Source of the DNA: Rhodoferax sp.
GTDB taxonomy: Bacteria; Pseudomonadota; Gammaproteobacteria; Burkholderiales; Burkholderiaceae_C
Reading direction: 5' to 3'
Length of the DNA stretch: 64,000 nt
NCBI GenBank assembly: GCA_024236015.1
Contig: JACKLK010000007.1
Span: forward strand, 232,538 to 296,537
Shown here: one piece after another, positions 35,929 through 44,696 of the stretch
How the letters are laid out: every line of letters begins with the position of its first letter
Numbering within the stretch: the stretch's first letter is position 1
The notes under the pieces: generated by a model
The model's database searches: none
Seen by the model: the letters and a program-made list of their open reading frames with translations, nothing else
What the model was told of the DNA's origin: nothing
Program-made: the position numbers and the translations under genes

Positions 35929-37800
35929 TTAGTCCTTCAACGCCGCGGCGGCATCCGGCGCGGCGTCCGGTTCGGCCGCTCGACGCACGATGGCCACGGG
36001 CTGGGCCACCGGTTCGCCCTGCGCTTCGGACTCGACGGTGGTGTCGACCTTGCAGGGCTTGAAGATGCGCACCTTGCACCCGCTGCAGATGCCGGCATCG
36101 AGCCGCGGAAACAGCTTGCCGATCACGTCCTCGCCCAGGCGGAAGAAATTCTCGGCCCCGATGATGTCGTAGGCGCCGCAGCGGCGCATCATCTCCATCG
36201 GTTCGTCCTTCATGTAGAAGATGTACAGGGCGCCGCCCAATGCGCGGCGGCGGCGCGCCTCCTGCGCCAGCAACTGCGCGCCCTCGAGATCGACGAAATT
36301 GATGCCCGAGCCCACCACCAGCAGGTGGCGCTGCATCGGGTTGCGTTCGTCGATGCGTTGCAGCTCGGCGGCGATGTAGTTGGCGGCGCCGAAGAAGATC
36401 GGCCCGTTGATGCGCACGATCTTGAGCTGGGGGCAGTCCGGCAGCCCGGTGTCGTTGCCGAATCCCGGCGGCCACTGGCCCTTGAGCGGCTTGCAGTCCT
36501 CGATGCCGGGCTTGGCCGTGCGGTTGAGGAACAGCAGCAGCGACAACAACACGCCGATATAGATCGCGAACTCGAGCTCCAGCGTCAAGGTCGCGATCAG
36601 CGTGGCCACCAGCACGCCGGTCTCCTCGCGGCTCACGCGCACGATCTCGGCCATGTGGTGAAAGTCGATCAGGCCCCAGGCCACGACGAACAACACGCCC
36701 GCCATGGCCGGAATCGGCAGGTACTCCGCCAGCGGGGCGAGGAACAACACGATCAGCAACAGGAACACGGCCGAGAACACCGCCGCCAGCGGCGTGCGCG
36801 CGCCGGCCTCGTAGTTCAGGCCGCTGCGGTTGAACGAGCCGCTGGACGCATACCCCGAGAAGAACGCACCCGCCAGGTTCGACAGGCCCTGGCCGATGAA
36901 CTCCTGGTTGCCATGGATGCGCTGCCCGCTCTTGAGCGCCACCGCCCGCGCGATCGACACCGCCTCGGTCAGCGCCAGCAAGGCCACGGCGATCGCGATC
37001 GGCACCAGCTTCTCGATCGTGCCCATGGAAAAGTCCGGGCTCGACAGCGGCGGCAGGCCGACCCGCAACGCGCCGATGCTCTTGATGCCGGTGTTCTCGG
37101 CACCGAAGATCAGGTTGAGCAGCGCGGCCAGCAGGCCGCCGATGACCAGCGCCGCGATCATGTGCGGCGCCCGGGGACGCCACTTGCGGATGCCCACGCT
37201 GGCCACGACGGTGGCCAGCGCCACGACGGTCACATACGGATTGATGTCGGCCAGTTGCCGCCCGAGCCCCTGCAGCACCTCCCACACCGAGGAGCCGCGC
37301 GCGATCTCGATGCCGAAGAAATTCTTGACCTGGCTGGCGGCGATCAGCACCGCGGCGCCGGCGGTGAAGCCGACCACGACGGTGTGCGAGACGAAGTTGA
37401 CCAGCGTGCCCAGCCGCAACGCACCCAACGCCAGCTGGAACAGACCGACCAGGAAGGTGAGCGTCAGCACCAGGCCGACGAACTCCGGCGAGCCGGGTTC
37501 GGCCAGCGGACTCATGGTGGCGAAGACGACGATCGAGATCGCCGTGGTCGGCCCGGACACCAGGTGCCAGGACGAGCCCCACAACGCAGCCACGACCGCG
37601 GGCAACATGGCGGCGTACAAGCCGTATTCGGGCGGCATGCCGGCGATGGTGGCGAACGCCACGCCCTGGGGCACCAGCACCAGGCCGCCGGTCAGGCCGG
37701 CAATGGCGTCGGCGCGCAGCGTCACGCGATCCACCATGTGCCGCCACTGCAGGAAAGGGAACAGATGCAGCAACCAGGTGAAGGCGGATCGTCGGCTCAT
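35929..37800 (-). CDS. SulP-family anion transporter with STAS domain
   Basis: The 623-residue protein is a SulP (SLC26) carrier: about 11–14 membrane segments over residues 25–430, with GLTGGLVLVPQGVAFATIAG in the first segments, and a C-terminal cytoplasmic STAS domain (about residues 445–555) with VGSGINFVDLEGAQLL. Members move sulfate, bicarbonate, C4-dicarboxylates or other anions, mostly with Na+ or H+; the substrate cannot be assigned. After the STAS domain comes an unusual tail with GICSGCKVRIFKPC, three cysteines that could bind metal or respond to redox state. Confidence 0.92.
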   Translation of the reverse strand: MSRRSAFTWLLHLFPFLQWRHMVDRVTLRADAIAGLTGGLVLVPQGVAFATIAGMPPEYGLYAAMLPAVVAALWGSSWHLVSGPTTAISIVVFATMSPLAEPGSPEFVGLVLTLTFLVGLFQLALGALRLGTLVNFVSHTVVVGFTAGAAVLIAASQVKNFFGIEIARGSSVWEVLQGLGRQLADINPYVTVVALATVVASVGIRKWRPRAPHMIAALVIGGLLAALLNLIFGAENTGIKSIGALRVGLPPLSSPDFSMGTIEKLVPIAIAVALLALTEAVSIARAVALKSGQRIHGNQEFIGQGLSNLAGAFFSGYASSGSFNRSGLNYEAGARTPLAAVFSAVFLLLIVLFLAPLAEYLPIPAMAGVLFVVAWGLIDFHHMAEIVRVSREETGVLVATLIATLTLELEFAIYIGVLLSLLLFLNRTAKPGIEDCKPLKGQWPPGFGNDTGLPDCPQLKIVRINGPIFFGAANYIAAELQRIDERNPMQRHLLVVGSGINFVDLEGAQLLAQEARRRRALGGALYIFYMKDEPMEMMRRCGAYDIIGAENFFRLGEDVIGKLFPRLDAGICSGCKVRIFKPCKVDTTVESEAQGEPVAQPVAIVRRAAEPDAAPDAAAALKD

Positions 37801-37942
37801 TTCTTGTTCAGGTGTGTCGCTCCCACCGCGCCGCAGCCGCCTGGGTCGCTGCTGTCGCAATACCGGTGGAATGCGCCGATGATACGCGGCGCGGGTCGCG
37901 CGAACCGGCCGGGAACCGACGGCCGGACCCAAGGCATGAACG

Positions 37943-38632
37943 CTAGAAAATGAATCCGCCCTGGCGCCGGAACTCGGCCGACGCCGGCCCGCACAGCAGA
38001 TCGGCCAATACCCGCGCCTGGTCGGGAAACCGCGCCGCGCTGCAAATGCCCAGCGTGTAGTCGGTCGCGAGTTCGAATTCGGATGGCAACAGCGCGGTCA
38101 GGCCGACACCGGGCGTGCCGTTGATCTCGGTGACCTGGGTGCAACCGATGCCACCGGGCTCCGGGCTGGACGCCAAGGCCTGCATGGCCGTTTCACCGTT
38201 GGGGAATTGGCGAAACACCGGCCGCAACGACTCGTCGAGGCCGAGCGCGCGCAGCACACCCATGAAGTGACGCCCCGCCGTCGACTTCTGCGCGTCGGGA
38301 AAATAGATACTGCTGGCGCCTCGCAGCGCGGCGGCCAGTCCGGCTCGATCGCGAATGACCGCTGCGGGCTCGCCCGTGCGTTGCGCGATGCCGGTCTTGA
38401 CCAGGCCCAGCGATCGTGCGCTGCCGGCCACCACATGCCCGGACGTGATCAGGGCGTTGATCAGCGGCGCCGTCAGGATTACGAGGTCGCAGTCGGCGCC
38501 CTGCAACAGCTTGTCGCGCATCGCGCCCACCGCACTGAATTCTCCGTCGATGTGGCCACCGGTGGCCTGCACAAATGCGGCCTGCATGGCCTTGACCAGC
38601 GCCGCCGAGGCGCCTCCACCCATGACGTTCAT
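37943..38632 (-). CDS. ModA-like substrate-binding protein without signal peptide
   Basis: This 229-residue protein has the periplasmic-binding-protein type 2 fold of the molybdate/ModA group: an N-terminal GGGASAALVKAM, FSAVGAMRDKLLQGADCDLVIL in the first lobe, and QVTEIN toward the hinge. It begins MNVMGGGASA with a good AAGGAG site eight bases upstream, and has no export signal even when the frame is followed further back. It may therefore work in the cytoplasm, e.g. as a ligand sensor or cofactor-loading helper. It is the last gene of the cluster with the molybdenum hydroxylase subunits, 61 bases after the large subunit. Confidence 0.82.
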   Translation of the reverse strand: MNVMGGGASAALVKAMQAAFVQATGGHIDGEFSAVGAMRDKLLQGADCDLVILTAPLINALITSGHVVAGSARSLGLVKTGIAQRTGEPAAVIRDRAGLAAALRGASSIYFPDAQKSTAGRHFMGVLRALGLDESLRPVFRQFPNGETAMQALASSPEPGGIGCTQVTEINGTPGVGLTALLPSEFELATDYTLGICSAARFPDQARVLADLLCGPASAEFRRQGGFIF

Positions 38633-38693
38633 GCGAATCTCCTTGTGTTGTTCGATCTTGTCGATTCCTGCGGCAGGTCGACCGTCCATCGGG

Positions 38694-40865
38694 TCATGCC
38701 AACGCCTGCCGCATCAGGTTGTCGGGCGTGAACGGCATGGTCCGCATGCGCAGCCCGGTTGCCTGGGCAACCGCATTGGCGATGGCCGCCGCCGTCGGGC
38801 CTGCGGTGCACTCGCCCGCACCCAGCGAAGGCTGCTCCGGTTGCGCGATCAGCGCCACCTGGACCGGCGGCACCTCGCTGAACCGCAGGATCGGGTAACG
38901 CTCCCAGTCATTCGACGCGACACCGTGCGCATCGACTCGGGCCTGCTCGCAGAGGGTCCAGCTCGCCGCCTGGATTGCGCCGCCCTCGAGCTGGTTGCGC
39001 GCGCCATCGGCATGAACCACCAGCCCCAGGTCGGCGGCGATCCAGATCTGTTCGAGCCGGACCCGCTCGTCGACGCGCAACCGGACCACGACCGCGCAAT
39101 AGGCACCGGTATTCTTGTAGCGGGCATAGGCGATGCCGCGTCCCAGCCCTTCGCCGACGGGCGGCGCAACTTCGTCGGCCCAGCCTGCCATCTGCGCGGC
39201 CCGCGTCAGCACGGCCGCTGCACGTGCATGCTCCGGCCCCTGCAAATGGGCGAGGCGGAACGCCAGCGGATCCATCGACAGCCGGCTGGCCAACTCGTCC
39301 ATCATGGACTCCGCGGCGAAGACGTTCGCATGCGCACCCAGCGCCCGCAGCGCAGACACCCGCACGGGCATCGACAGGATTCGATGGTTGCGCACGGCGA
39401 GCGCGGGCACCGCATACGGTGGTACAGCATTGCGCTCGGAACCTCCGCCCGCGGACAAGGCCGCGTTGACCGCCATCGGCACCGGGAACGGATCGGCGGT
39501 CTGCCACGCCCCGAGCAAGGAGGGGCTCGCCCCGCGTCCCGGTCGGGTGCCATGCCCCTGGCTGCGGACATCCTGCGTCCAGGCGCGGAGCCGCCCGTTG
39601 CCGTCGACCTCGGCCTCGACCGTCACGGTCATGGCCGGGCCCAATGGAGCATGCCCCAGTTCGGCCTCGCGCGTCCATTGCACCCGCACCGGCTGTCCGC
39701 GGGCCGCACGGGCCAGCCACGCCGCATCGAATGCGACATCGTCGGCGCCGTTGTGGCCATAACAGCCCGCACCCTCGACGTGCGACACGCGGACGGCGTC
39801 GGCCTGCACGGCAAACGCCAGCGCCAGGTCGCGACGCAGGTTGAAGATACCCTGGCTGTGCGTCCAGACCTCGAGCGCATCGACATCCGGTTGCCATCGG
39901 GCGATGGCGCAGCACAGGCCGATCGAGGCGTGTTGCAGATAGGGACGACCATAATCGGCACGCAAGCCCGTCCTGGCATCGGCATCGGCCGGCGCGTCGA
40001 TCCCGGGCCGCTCGAGCACCACCGTGGTCTCCGTCGGCTGCAGCGCGAGCCAGTCCTGCCATGCGTCGAGATCCGGCATCGCCCGGGCCGGCGTCCAGAT
40101 CGGCCCGTCTGCCTCGTGCCGCTGCACACAGCGCACGGCCTGGCTCAGCGCCCATTCGGATCGCGCCAGCACACCGATCAACAGACCGTCGCGCAGCACG
40201 TGCACGACGCCGGACAGCGCGGACAGGGCCGGCAGCAGTCGCGCGAGGCGGTTTTCGTCGATGCGAGCCTGCAACGTGGGGGGCCGGAACACCTGGCCAT
40301 ACACCATGTCCGGCCAGCGCAGGTCGTGGATGAAGCGAAACTCGCCGAACACCTTGGCTGCCACATCGGGCCGCGCGGATTCACCCGTGCCCGCGGCCGG
40401 GCCGCCGGAGGCCAGGTGGGCCGGATCGATGGCCTGCGCCAGCAGCGCCGCGTCGGCCAGTTGCTGGTAAGTCGCGGCCTGGTCCGTGGCCCGGACACGA
40501 AACACGCCATCGTGCAATGACACGTCGCCGATGCCACGGGCGTGCCGCCGTGCCATCGCGCTCCGGCAGGCTTCGCGCAGATGCGCCGCGGCCAGCCGCA
40601 GCGCCAGTCCGGATTGCTGTACCGACAGGCTGCCCGAGGTGACCGCCTCGTCGGGGCTGTACAGCGTGCTGGCTGGCCGCATCGTGATGCGATGCGGCGG
40701 AAGGCCGAGTTCGGCGGCGACGATCAAGCGCAACGCGTGCGAGATGCCCTGGCCGATGTCGACCTTGCCCGAGGTCGCCAGCACGTCGCCATCGGCACCG
40801 ACACCGAGCCATTGATCGAGTCGGGGATGGGCCCGAATCCCCTCCGGCAACGGCGGGGCCATCAT
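38694..40865 (-). CDS. Molybdopterin-binding subunit of a xanthine-dehydrogenase-family hydroxylase (IorB/NicB-type)
   Basis: The 723-residue protein has the IorB/NicB layout. The first half shows GKVDIGQGISHALRLIVAAELGL and, later, GRGASPSLLG; the second half has ESMMDELASRLSMDPLAFRL, and the conserved C-terminal GECTAGPTAAAIANAVAQATG carries the catalytic glutamate. Such enzymes hydroxylate N-heterocycles (nicotinate, isoquinoline) or oxidise aldehydes with water as oxygen source. No cytochrome c domain is attached, unlike NicB of Pseudomonas putida, so the electron acceptor is unknown. Its partner iron–sulfur subunit is 31 bases upstream. The ATG at 40865 is chosen from the family N-terminus. 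Confidence 0.88.
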   Translation of the reverse strand: MMAPPLPEGIRAHPRLDQWLGVGADGDVLATSGKVDIGQGISHALRLIVAAELGLPPHRITMRPASTLYSPDEAVTSGSLSVQQSGLALRLAAAHLREACRSAMARRHARGIGDVSLHDGVFRVRATDQAATYQQLADAALLAQAIDPAHLASGGPAAGTGESARPDVAAKVFGEFRFIHDLRWPDMVYGQVFRPPTLQARIDENRLARLLPALSALSGVVHVLRDGLLIGVLARSEWALSQAVRCVQRHEADGPIWTPARAMPDLDAWQDWLALQPTETTVVLERPGIDAPADADARTGLRADYGRPYLQHASIGLCCAIARWQPDVDALEVWTHSQGIFNLRRDLALAFAVQADAVRVSHVEGAGCYGHNGADDVAFDAAWLARAARGQPVRVQWTREAELGHAPLGPAMTVTVEAEVDGNGRLRAWTQDVRSQGHGTRPGRGASPSLLGAWQTADPFPVPMAVNAALSAGGGSERNAVPPYAVPALAVRNHRILSMPVRVSALRALGAHANVFAAESMMDELASRLSMDPLAFRLAHLQGPEHARAAAVLTRAAQMAGWADEVAPPVGEGLGRGIAYARYKNTGAYCAVVVRLRVDERVRLEQIWIAADLGLVVHADGARNQLEGGAIQAASWTLCEQARVDAHGVASNDWERYPILRFSEVPPVQVALIAQPEQPSLGAGECTAGPTAAAIANAVAQATGLRMRTMPFTPDNLMRQALA

Positions 40866-40896
40866 GCGCGGCACTCCCACGGAAACCGTGCGCCGC

Positions 40897-41361
40897 TCAC
40901 ACGGCCGCCGCCGCGTCGAGCACCGCCTGCACCACGCGGTTATGGACACCACAGCGGCACAGGTTGTCGTCCAGCGCCGAGCACACCTCGTCGGCAGTCG
41001 GACGGGCATTGCGGCGCAGCAGCGCGGCGGCCGTCATGATCATGCCACTGGTGCAAAAGCCGCATTGCAGGGCCTGCTGCGCGATGAACGCCGTCTGCAG
41101 CGGATGCGGCCGGGCACGATGGCCAAGCCCTTCGAGCGTGGTGACGCGTTTTCCGGCCACGGACCACACCGGCGTGTCGCAGGCCGGCACGGCGACGTCG
41201 TCGAGCAACACGCGGCACGCCCCGCACTGTCCCTGGCCGCAACCCATGCGCGTGGCCATAAGACCTCGGTCGTTGCGCAGTACGTCCAGCAGCGACTGAC
41301 CCGGCAACTCGCCGACCGTCAGCCGCTCGCCGTTGAGCTCGAACGTGATCCCGGACGACAT
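40897..41361 (-). CDS. (2Fe-2S)-binding subunit of molybdenum hydroxylase (IorA/NicA-type)
   Basis: The 154-residue protein binds two [2Fe-2S] clusters and carries electrons away from the molybdenum subunit. The plant-type cluster cysteines are in GCGQGQCGACRVLL (about residues 40–53) with a fourth cysteine at DVAVPAC, and the C-terminal cluster has QCGFCTSGM and DDNLCRCGVH. Length and motif order match IorA/NicA. It is ten bases after the Bug receptor gene and 31 before the large subunit, so all three are co-transcribed. Confidence 0.93.
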   Translation of the reverse strand: MSSGITFELNGERLTVGELPGQSLLDVLRNDRGLMATRMGCGQGQCGACRVLLDDVAVPACDTPVWSVAGKRVTTLEGLGHRARPHPLQTAFIAQQALQCGFCTSGMIMTAAALLRRNARPTADEVCSALDDNLCRCGVHNRVVQAVLDAAAAV

Positions 41362-41371
41362 CGGCGCGCGA

Positions 41372-42343
41372 TCAGTCGGGCTTGATGCCGGCCGCCTTGA
41401 CGATGGTGGCCCACTTGGCGACGTCCGCGACCAGGTACTGGTCGAATTCGGCGGCCGTCATCGACATCGGAGTGGCGCCCTGCTTGGCCCACAAGGCCTT
41501 GACCTCGGGCTGCGCCACGATCTTGCGCACGGCCACGTTCAGACGGTTGACGACGTCGGCCGGCGTACCCTTGGGCGCCATCAGGCCGAGCCAGATGGTG
41601 GCTTCGTACTTGGGTACGCCTGCCTCCGCGACCGTGGGCACGTCCGGCAGGTTCGCCGAACGGGCCAGCCCGGTGCTGGCGATGGCCCGCACCTTGCCCT
41701 GGCGGGAGAAATCGACCATCGTCGTCTCCGCGTCGAACATGACGTCGACCTGCCCGCCGAGGATGTCGGTGCGCGCACCCGAACTTCCCTTGTAAGGCAC
41801 GTGGGTCATGTCGATGCCCGCCATGTGCTTGAACAACTCGCCAGCCATGTGGTACGGGGTGCCGTTGCCGGACGAGGCGTAGTTGAGCTTGCCCGGATTG
41901 GCCTTGGCGAACTGGATCAGTTCGCCCACGCTTTTGACCTGCACCGACGGATGCACCACCAACAGCAAGGCGGACGAATTCACCGGCGCAACCGCGGTGA
42001 AGTCCTTCATCAGGTTGAAGGGCTTGTTGGGCAGCAGCGACTCGTTCACCGTGTGAGTGTTGGACATCATCAGCAAGGTGTAGCCGTCGGCCGCCGACTT
42101 GGCCACGATGTCGGTGCCGATGACGGATCCCGCACCCGGCTTGTTGTCGACGATGAAGCTCTGCTTGAGTTCGTCCTGCAGCCGCTGAGCGATATAACGC
42201 GCGTAATTGTCAGCCGGGCCGCCGGTGGCGAACGGCACCACGATCCTGACGGTGCGATTGGGATAGTCCTGCGCGTAGACCGTACTGGCGGCGATGCCGA
42301 GCGCCGCGGCAATCAGGCCGCGGGCAATGCGGGAAAGTGTCAT
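41372..42343 (-). CDS. Tripartite tricarboxylate transporter receptor (Bug family)
   Basis: The 323-residue protein has a signal peptide (residues 1–24, cleavage after VYA) and the Bug fold: YPNRTVRIVVPFATGGPADN at the start of the mature part, DNKPGAGSVIGTD, and LPDVPTVAEAG toward the C-terminus. Bug proteins bind organic acids such as dicarboxylates or aromatic acids in the periplasm. No TctA/TctB membrane partners are in the window, as is common in Burkholderiales. Its position directly before the hydroxylase genes suggests it binds the substrate of that pathway. Confidence 0.92.
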   Translation of the reverse strand: MTLSRIARGLIAAALGIAASTVYAQDYPNRTVRIVVPFATGGPADNYARYIAQRLQDELKQSFIVDNKPGAGSVIGTDIVAKSAADGYTLLMMSNTHTVNESLLPNKPFNLMKDFTAVAPVNSSALLLVVHPSVQVKSVGELIQFAKANPGKLNYASSGNGTPYHMAGELFKHMAGIDMTHVPYKGSSGARTDILGGQVDVMFDAETTMVDFSRQGKVRAIASTGLARSANLPDVPTVAEAGVPKYEATIWLGLMAPKGTPADVVNRLNVAVRKIVAQPEVKALWAKQGATPMSMTAAEFDQYLVADVAKWATIVKAAGIKPD

Positions 42344-42448
42344 GTTGCGTGTCTCCTGGAGTCCGGGTACGTCTTCGCGGCCGGACGGGTTGAAAAGTCG
42401 TCGTCGTCGTCGATCGCCGGCGTCGCGGTGCGCCGGCGCCGTGCCCCA

Positions 42449-43513
42449 TCAGTCCACCTTGCCGATGCGCTGCACCAACTGGGCCATCTCCTTGGCTTCG
42501 GCGAGCACGAAGCGGTCGAACTCGGTGGCGTCCTGGAACTGGAACGAGGTGCCGGCCGCCGTCATGGCGCCGACGGCCCGTGCATCCTGGGCGGCGAAAC
42601 GCGCCGCCTGGCGCAGGGCTTCGACCGCCGCCGCGGGCGTGTCGGCCGGCACGAACAGGCCGGCCCACTGCGAGTACTGCACCGGCACGCCGAGCTCCTT
42701 GAGGCTGGGCACGTCCGGCAATGCGGCCAACCGCCCATCGCCCCAATGCGCGAGCGCGCGCACCTTGCCGGCCTTGATGTGCTGCAACACGCTGGCCGGT
42801 CCGGTGGACAAGGCGTCGACGTTGCCGGCCAGCAGGGCCAGCACCGCCGGGCCGGCACCGGTATACGGCACGTGCAGCATGAAACTCGACGTGGCCACCT
42901 TGAGCTGCTCCATCGGCACGTGCATGGTGCCGTAGTTGCCCGACGAGCCGAAGGTGATACGGCCGGGGTTGCCCTTGACGTGGGCCATGAACTCCGCATA
43001 GGTCTTCCACGGGCTGTCCGCGCGCACCACCAGCACGGTCGGATCGGCCGTGAAGCGGGCGATGGGCTTGAGCTGGTCGAGCCGGAACATCTGCGCCCGG
43101 TTCAGGATCTTGTCGGCCTCGGGCAACACGACCAGCGACGACAGGGCCATCAGCATCGTGTAGCCGTCCGGCTTGGCCTTGGCGACATAGGCCATGCCGA
43201 TGCCGCCGCCGGCACCGGCCTTGTTCTCGACCACCACCGACTGCTTGAGCTGGCGCGCCATCGCTTCGGCGACGGGCCGGCCGACGGTGTCGGCCACGCC
43301 GCCGGGCGGGAACGGCACCACCATCGTCACCGGGCGGCTGGGATAACTGTCCTGGGCCAGCGCGGGCGACACCAGGCCGGCGGCCAGCAAGGCCAAGCCG
43401 AGCAGGCGCCCCAGCATGCGCCGGGCCGTGCCGCGGCCGTGCGCCAGCACGCGTGCGGCGGGCCTGGCGCGGCCGGAGTGGACGGTGGTTGGTCGTGAAA
43501 GTCGTGTGCTCAT
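42449..43513 (-). CDS. Tripartite tricarboxylate transporter receptor (Bug family), second copy
   Basis: The 354-residue protein is a second Bug receptor, distinct in sequence from its neighbour: YPSRPVTMVVPFPPGGVADT, ENKAGAGGGIGMAYV and LPDVPSLKELGVP. The start at 43513 is supported by an AAGGAG site eight bases upstream, which gives an unusually long, arginine-rich region of about 32 residues before the hydrophobic signal core; a start at 43417 would give an ordinary signal peptide. It lies between the FAH-family gene and the other Bug gene on the same strand. Confidence 0.9.
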   Translation of the reverse strand: MSTRLSRPTTVHSGRARPAARVLAHGRGTARRMLGRLLGLALLAAGLVSPALAQDSYPSRPVTMVVPFPPGGVADTVGRPVAEAMARQLKQSVVVENKAGAGGGIGMAYVAKAKPDGYTMLMALSSLVVLPEADKILNRAQMFRLDQLKPIARFTADPTVLVVRADSPWKTYAEFMAHVKGNPGRITFGSSGNYGTMHVPMEQLKVATSSFMLHVPYTGAGPAVLALLAGNVDALSTGPASVLQHIKAGKVRALAHWGDGRLAALPDVPSLKELGVPVQYSQWAGLFVPADTPAAAVEALRQAARFAAQDARAVGAMTAAGTSFQFQDATEFDRFVLAEAKEMAQLVQRIGKVD

Positions 43514-43586
43514 GCGGGTCTCCTTCTTGGTTTGTGGTTTGTGACGGCGCGCGCCGTCGGTCGTGACGGACGGCGCGGGCTGTCGG

Positions 43587-44459
43587 TCAGCTGAAACGGT
43601 TCTCGATCTCGCCGATGCCGTCGACCGCGATCCGGATCACGTCGCCGGACTGGATGTAACGCGGCGGCGACAGCCCCATGCCCACGCCCGCCGGCGTGCC
43701 GGTGGCGATCACGTCGCCCGGGTACAGCGTGATGCCGCGCGAGATGGTCTCGATCAGCGTCGGGATGTCGAAGATCATGTTCTCGGTCGGGCCGTCCTGG
43801 CGCAGCTCGCCGTTGACCCAGCAGCGCACCCGGGTCTTGCGCCCGTCGAGTTCGTCGGCGGTCACGATCCACGGCCCCATCGGACAGAAGGTGTCGAAGG
43901 ACTTGCCCATGTCCCACTGCTGGTGGCGCATCTGCACGTCACGCGCGGTGACGTCGTTGACGATGGTGTAGCCGAACACATGGCGCATCGCATCGGCGCG
44001 CGCGATGTTCTTGCCGCCGGTGCCGATGACGACCGCCAGTTCGGCCTCGTAGTCGATCTGCGAAGACACTGCCGCGCCGGGCAGTTGCACCGTATCGGTC
44101 GGACCGACGACGCACTCCGGAACCTTGGTGAACACGATGGGCCAGGCCTGCGGGTCGGCGTTGTTGTCCTTGAACACGGTGGCCTGCAGCTCCTTGGCAT
44201 GGGCGTGGTAGTTGCGGCCGACGCACCACAGGTTGCGGCGCGGCATCGGCAACGGCGCCTCCAGATGGACGGACGCCACGGGCACCGATGCCGTTGCCAG
44301 GGCCGGCAGGGGCTGGCCGGCGACCAGCGCCTCGATCAAGGGCAAGGCGCCGGCGCGGGCCTGCTGGGCCGGCAGTTCGAACGGCGTGAGCTGCTGGCCG
44401 TCGGACGAGACCTGGCCCACCCTTCGTTGTCCATCCAGAACAAAAGTCGCAATACGCAA
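43587..44459 (-). CDS. Fumarylacetoacetate hydrolase-family protein
   Basis: The 290-residue protein has the FAH fold, with metal ligands in DYEAELAVVIG (E-x-E) and DVTARDVQ, and the C-terminal GDVIATGTPAGVG. Members hydrolyse or decarboxylate beta-keto or acylpyruvate intermediates in ring-cleavage pathways. The likely start is the TTG at 44459 (LRIATFVLDG), because an AGGAGG site lies five bases before it and homologues begin with this strand; ATG codons upstream would run into the operator region. It heads the operon FAH–Bug–Bug–IorA–IorB–binding protein, divergent from the GntR regulator. Confidence 0.88.
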   Translation of the reverse strand: MRIATFVLDGQRRVGQVSSDGQQLTPFELPAQQARAGALPLIEALVAGQPLPALATASVPVASVHLEAPLPMPRRNLWCVGRNYHAHAKELQATVFKDNNADPQAWPIVFTKVPECVVGPTDTVQLPGAAVSSQIDYEAELAVVIGTGGKNIARADAMRHVFGYTIVNDVTARDVQMRHQQWDMGKSFDTFCPMGPWIVTADELDGRKTRVRCWVNGELRQDGPTENMIFDIPTLIETISRGITLYPGDVIATGTPAGVGMGLSPPRYIQSGDVIRIAVDGIGEIENRFS

Positions 44460-44525
44460 GGAATCCTCCTGGCACGCGCCGACCGGTTCCGACGACGCGT
44501 TGTTTGGTTGAAATTGGTTTTGCAT

Positions 44526-44674
44526 TGATACCATTTGGCACCAATCGAGGCGATGATATCCAAACCGGATCATGCGTCAACCGATTTTTTGGCCACCGTT
44601 ACAGGATGGTCGCGGCCAGGTGGCCCCTGAGCGGACGCCATCGACCCGGATCACATTGGTATCATTTGGTTCGA
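44526..44674. promoter_or_regulatory. Pair of putative GntR operators in the divergent promoter region
   Basis: Two 20-base sites share the pattern ATTGGTNNCANNTGGT: one on the minus strand at 44526–44545 and one on the plus strand at 44655–44674. They face opposite ways and lie near the FAH and GntR starts respectively; the second ends 23 bases before the regulator's ATG. The TGGT half-sites fit the operator style of FCD-type GntR proteins. Binding by the adjacent regulator is inferred. Confidence 0.6.
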
Positions 44675-44696
44675 TCGGGTCATACGAAACGGCACC

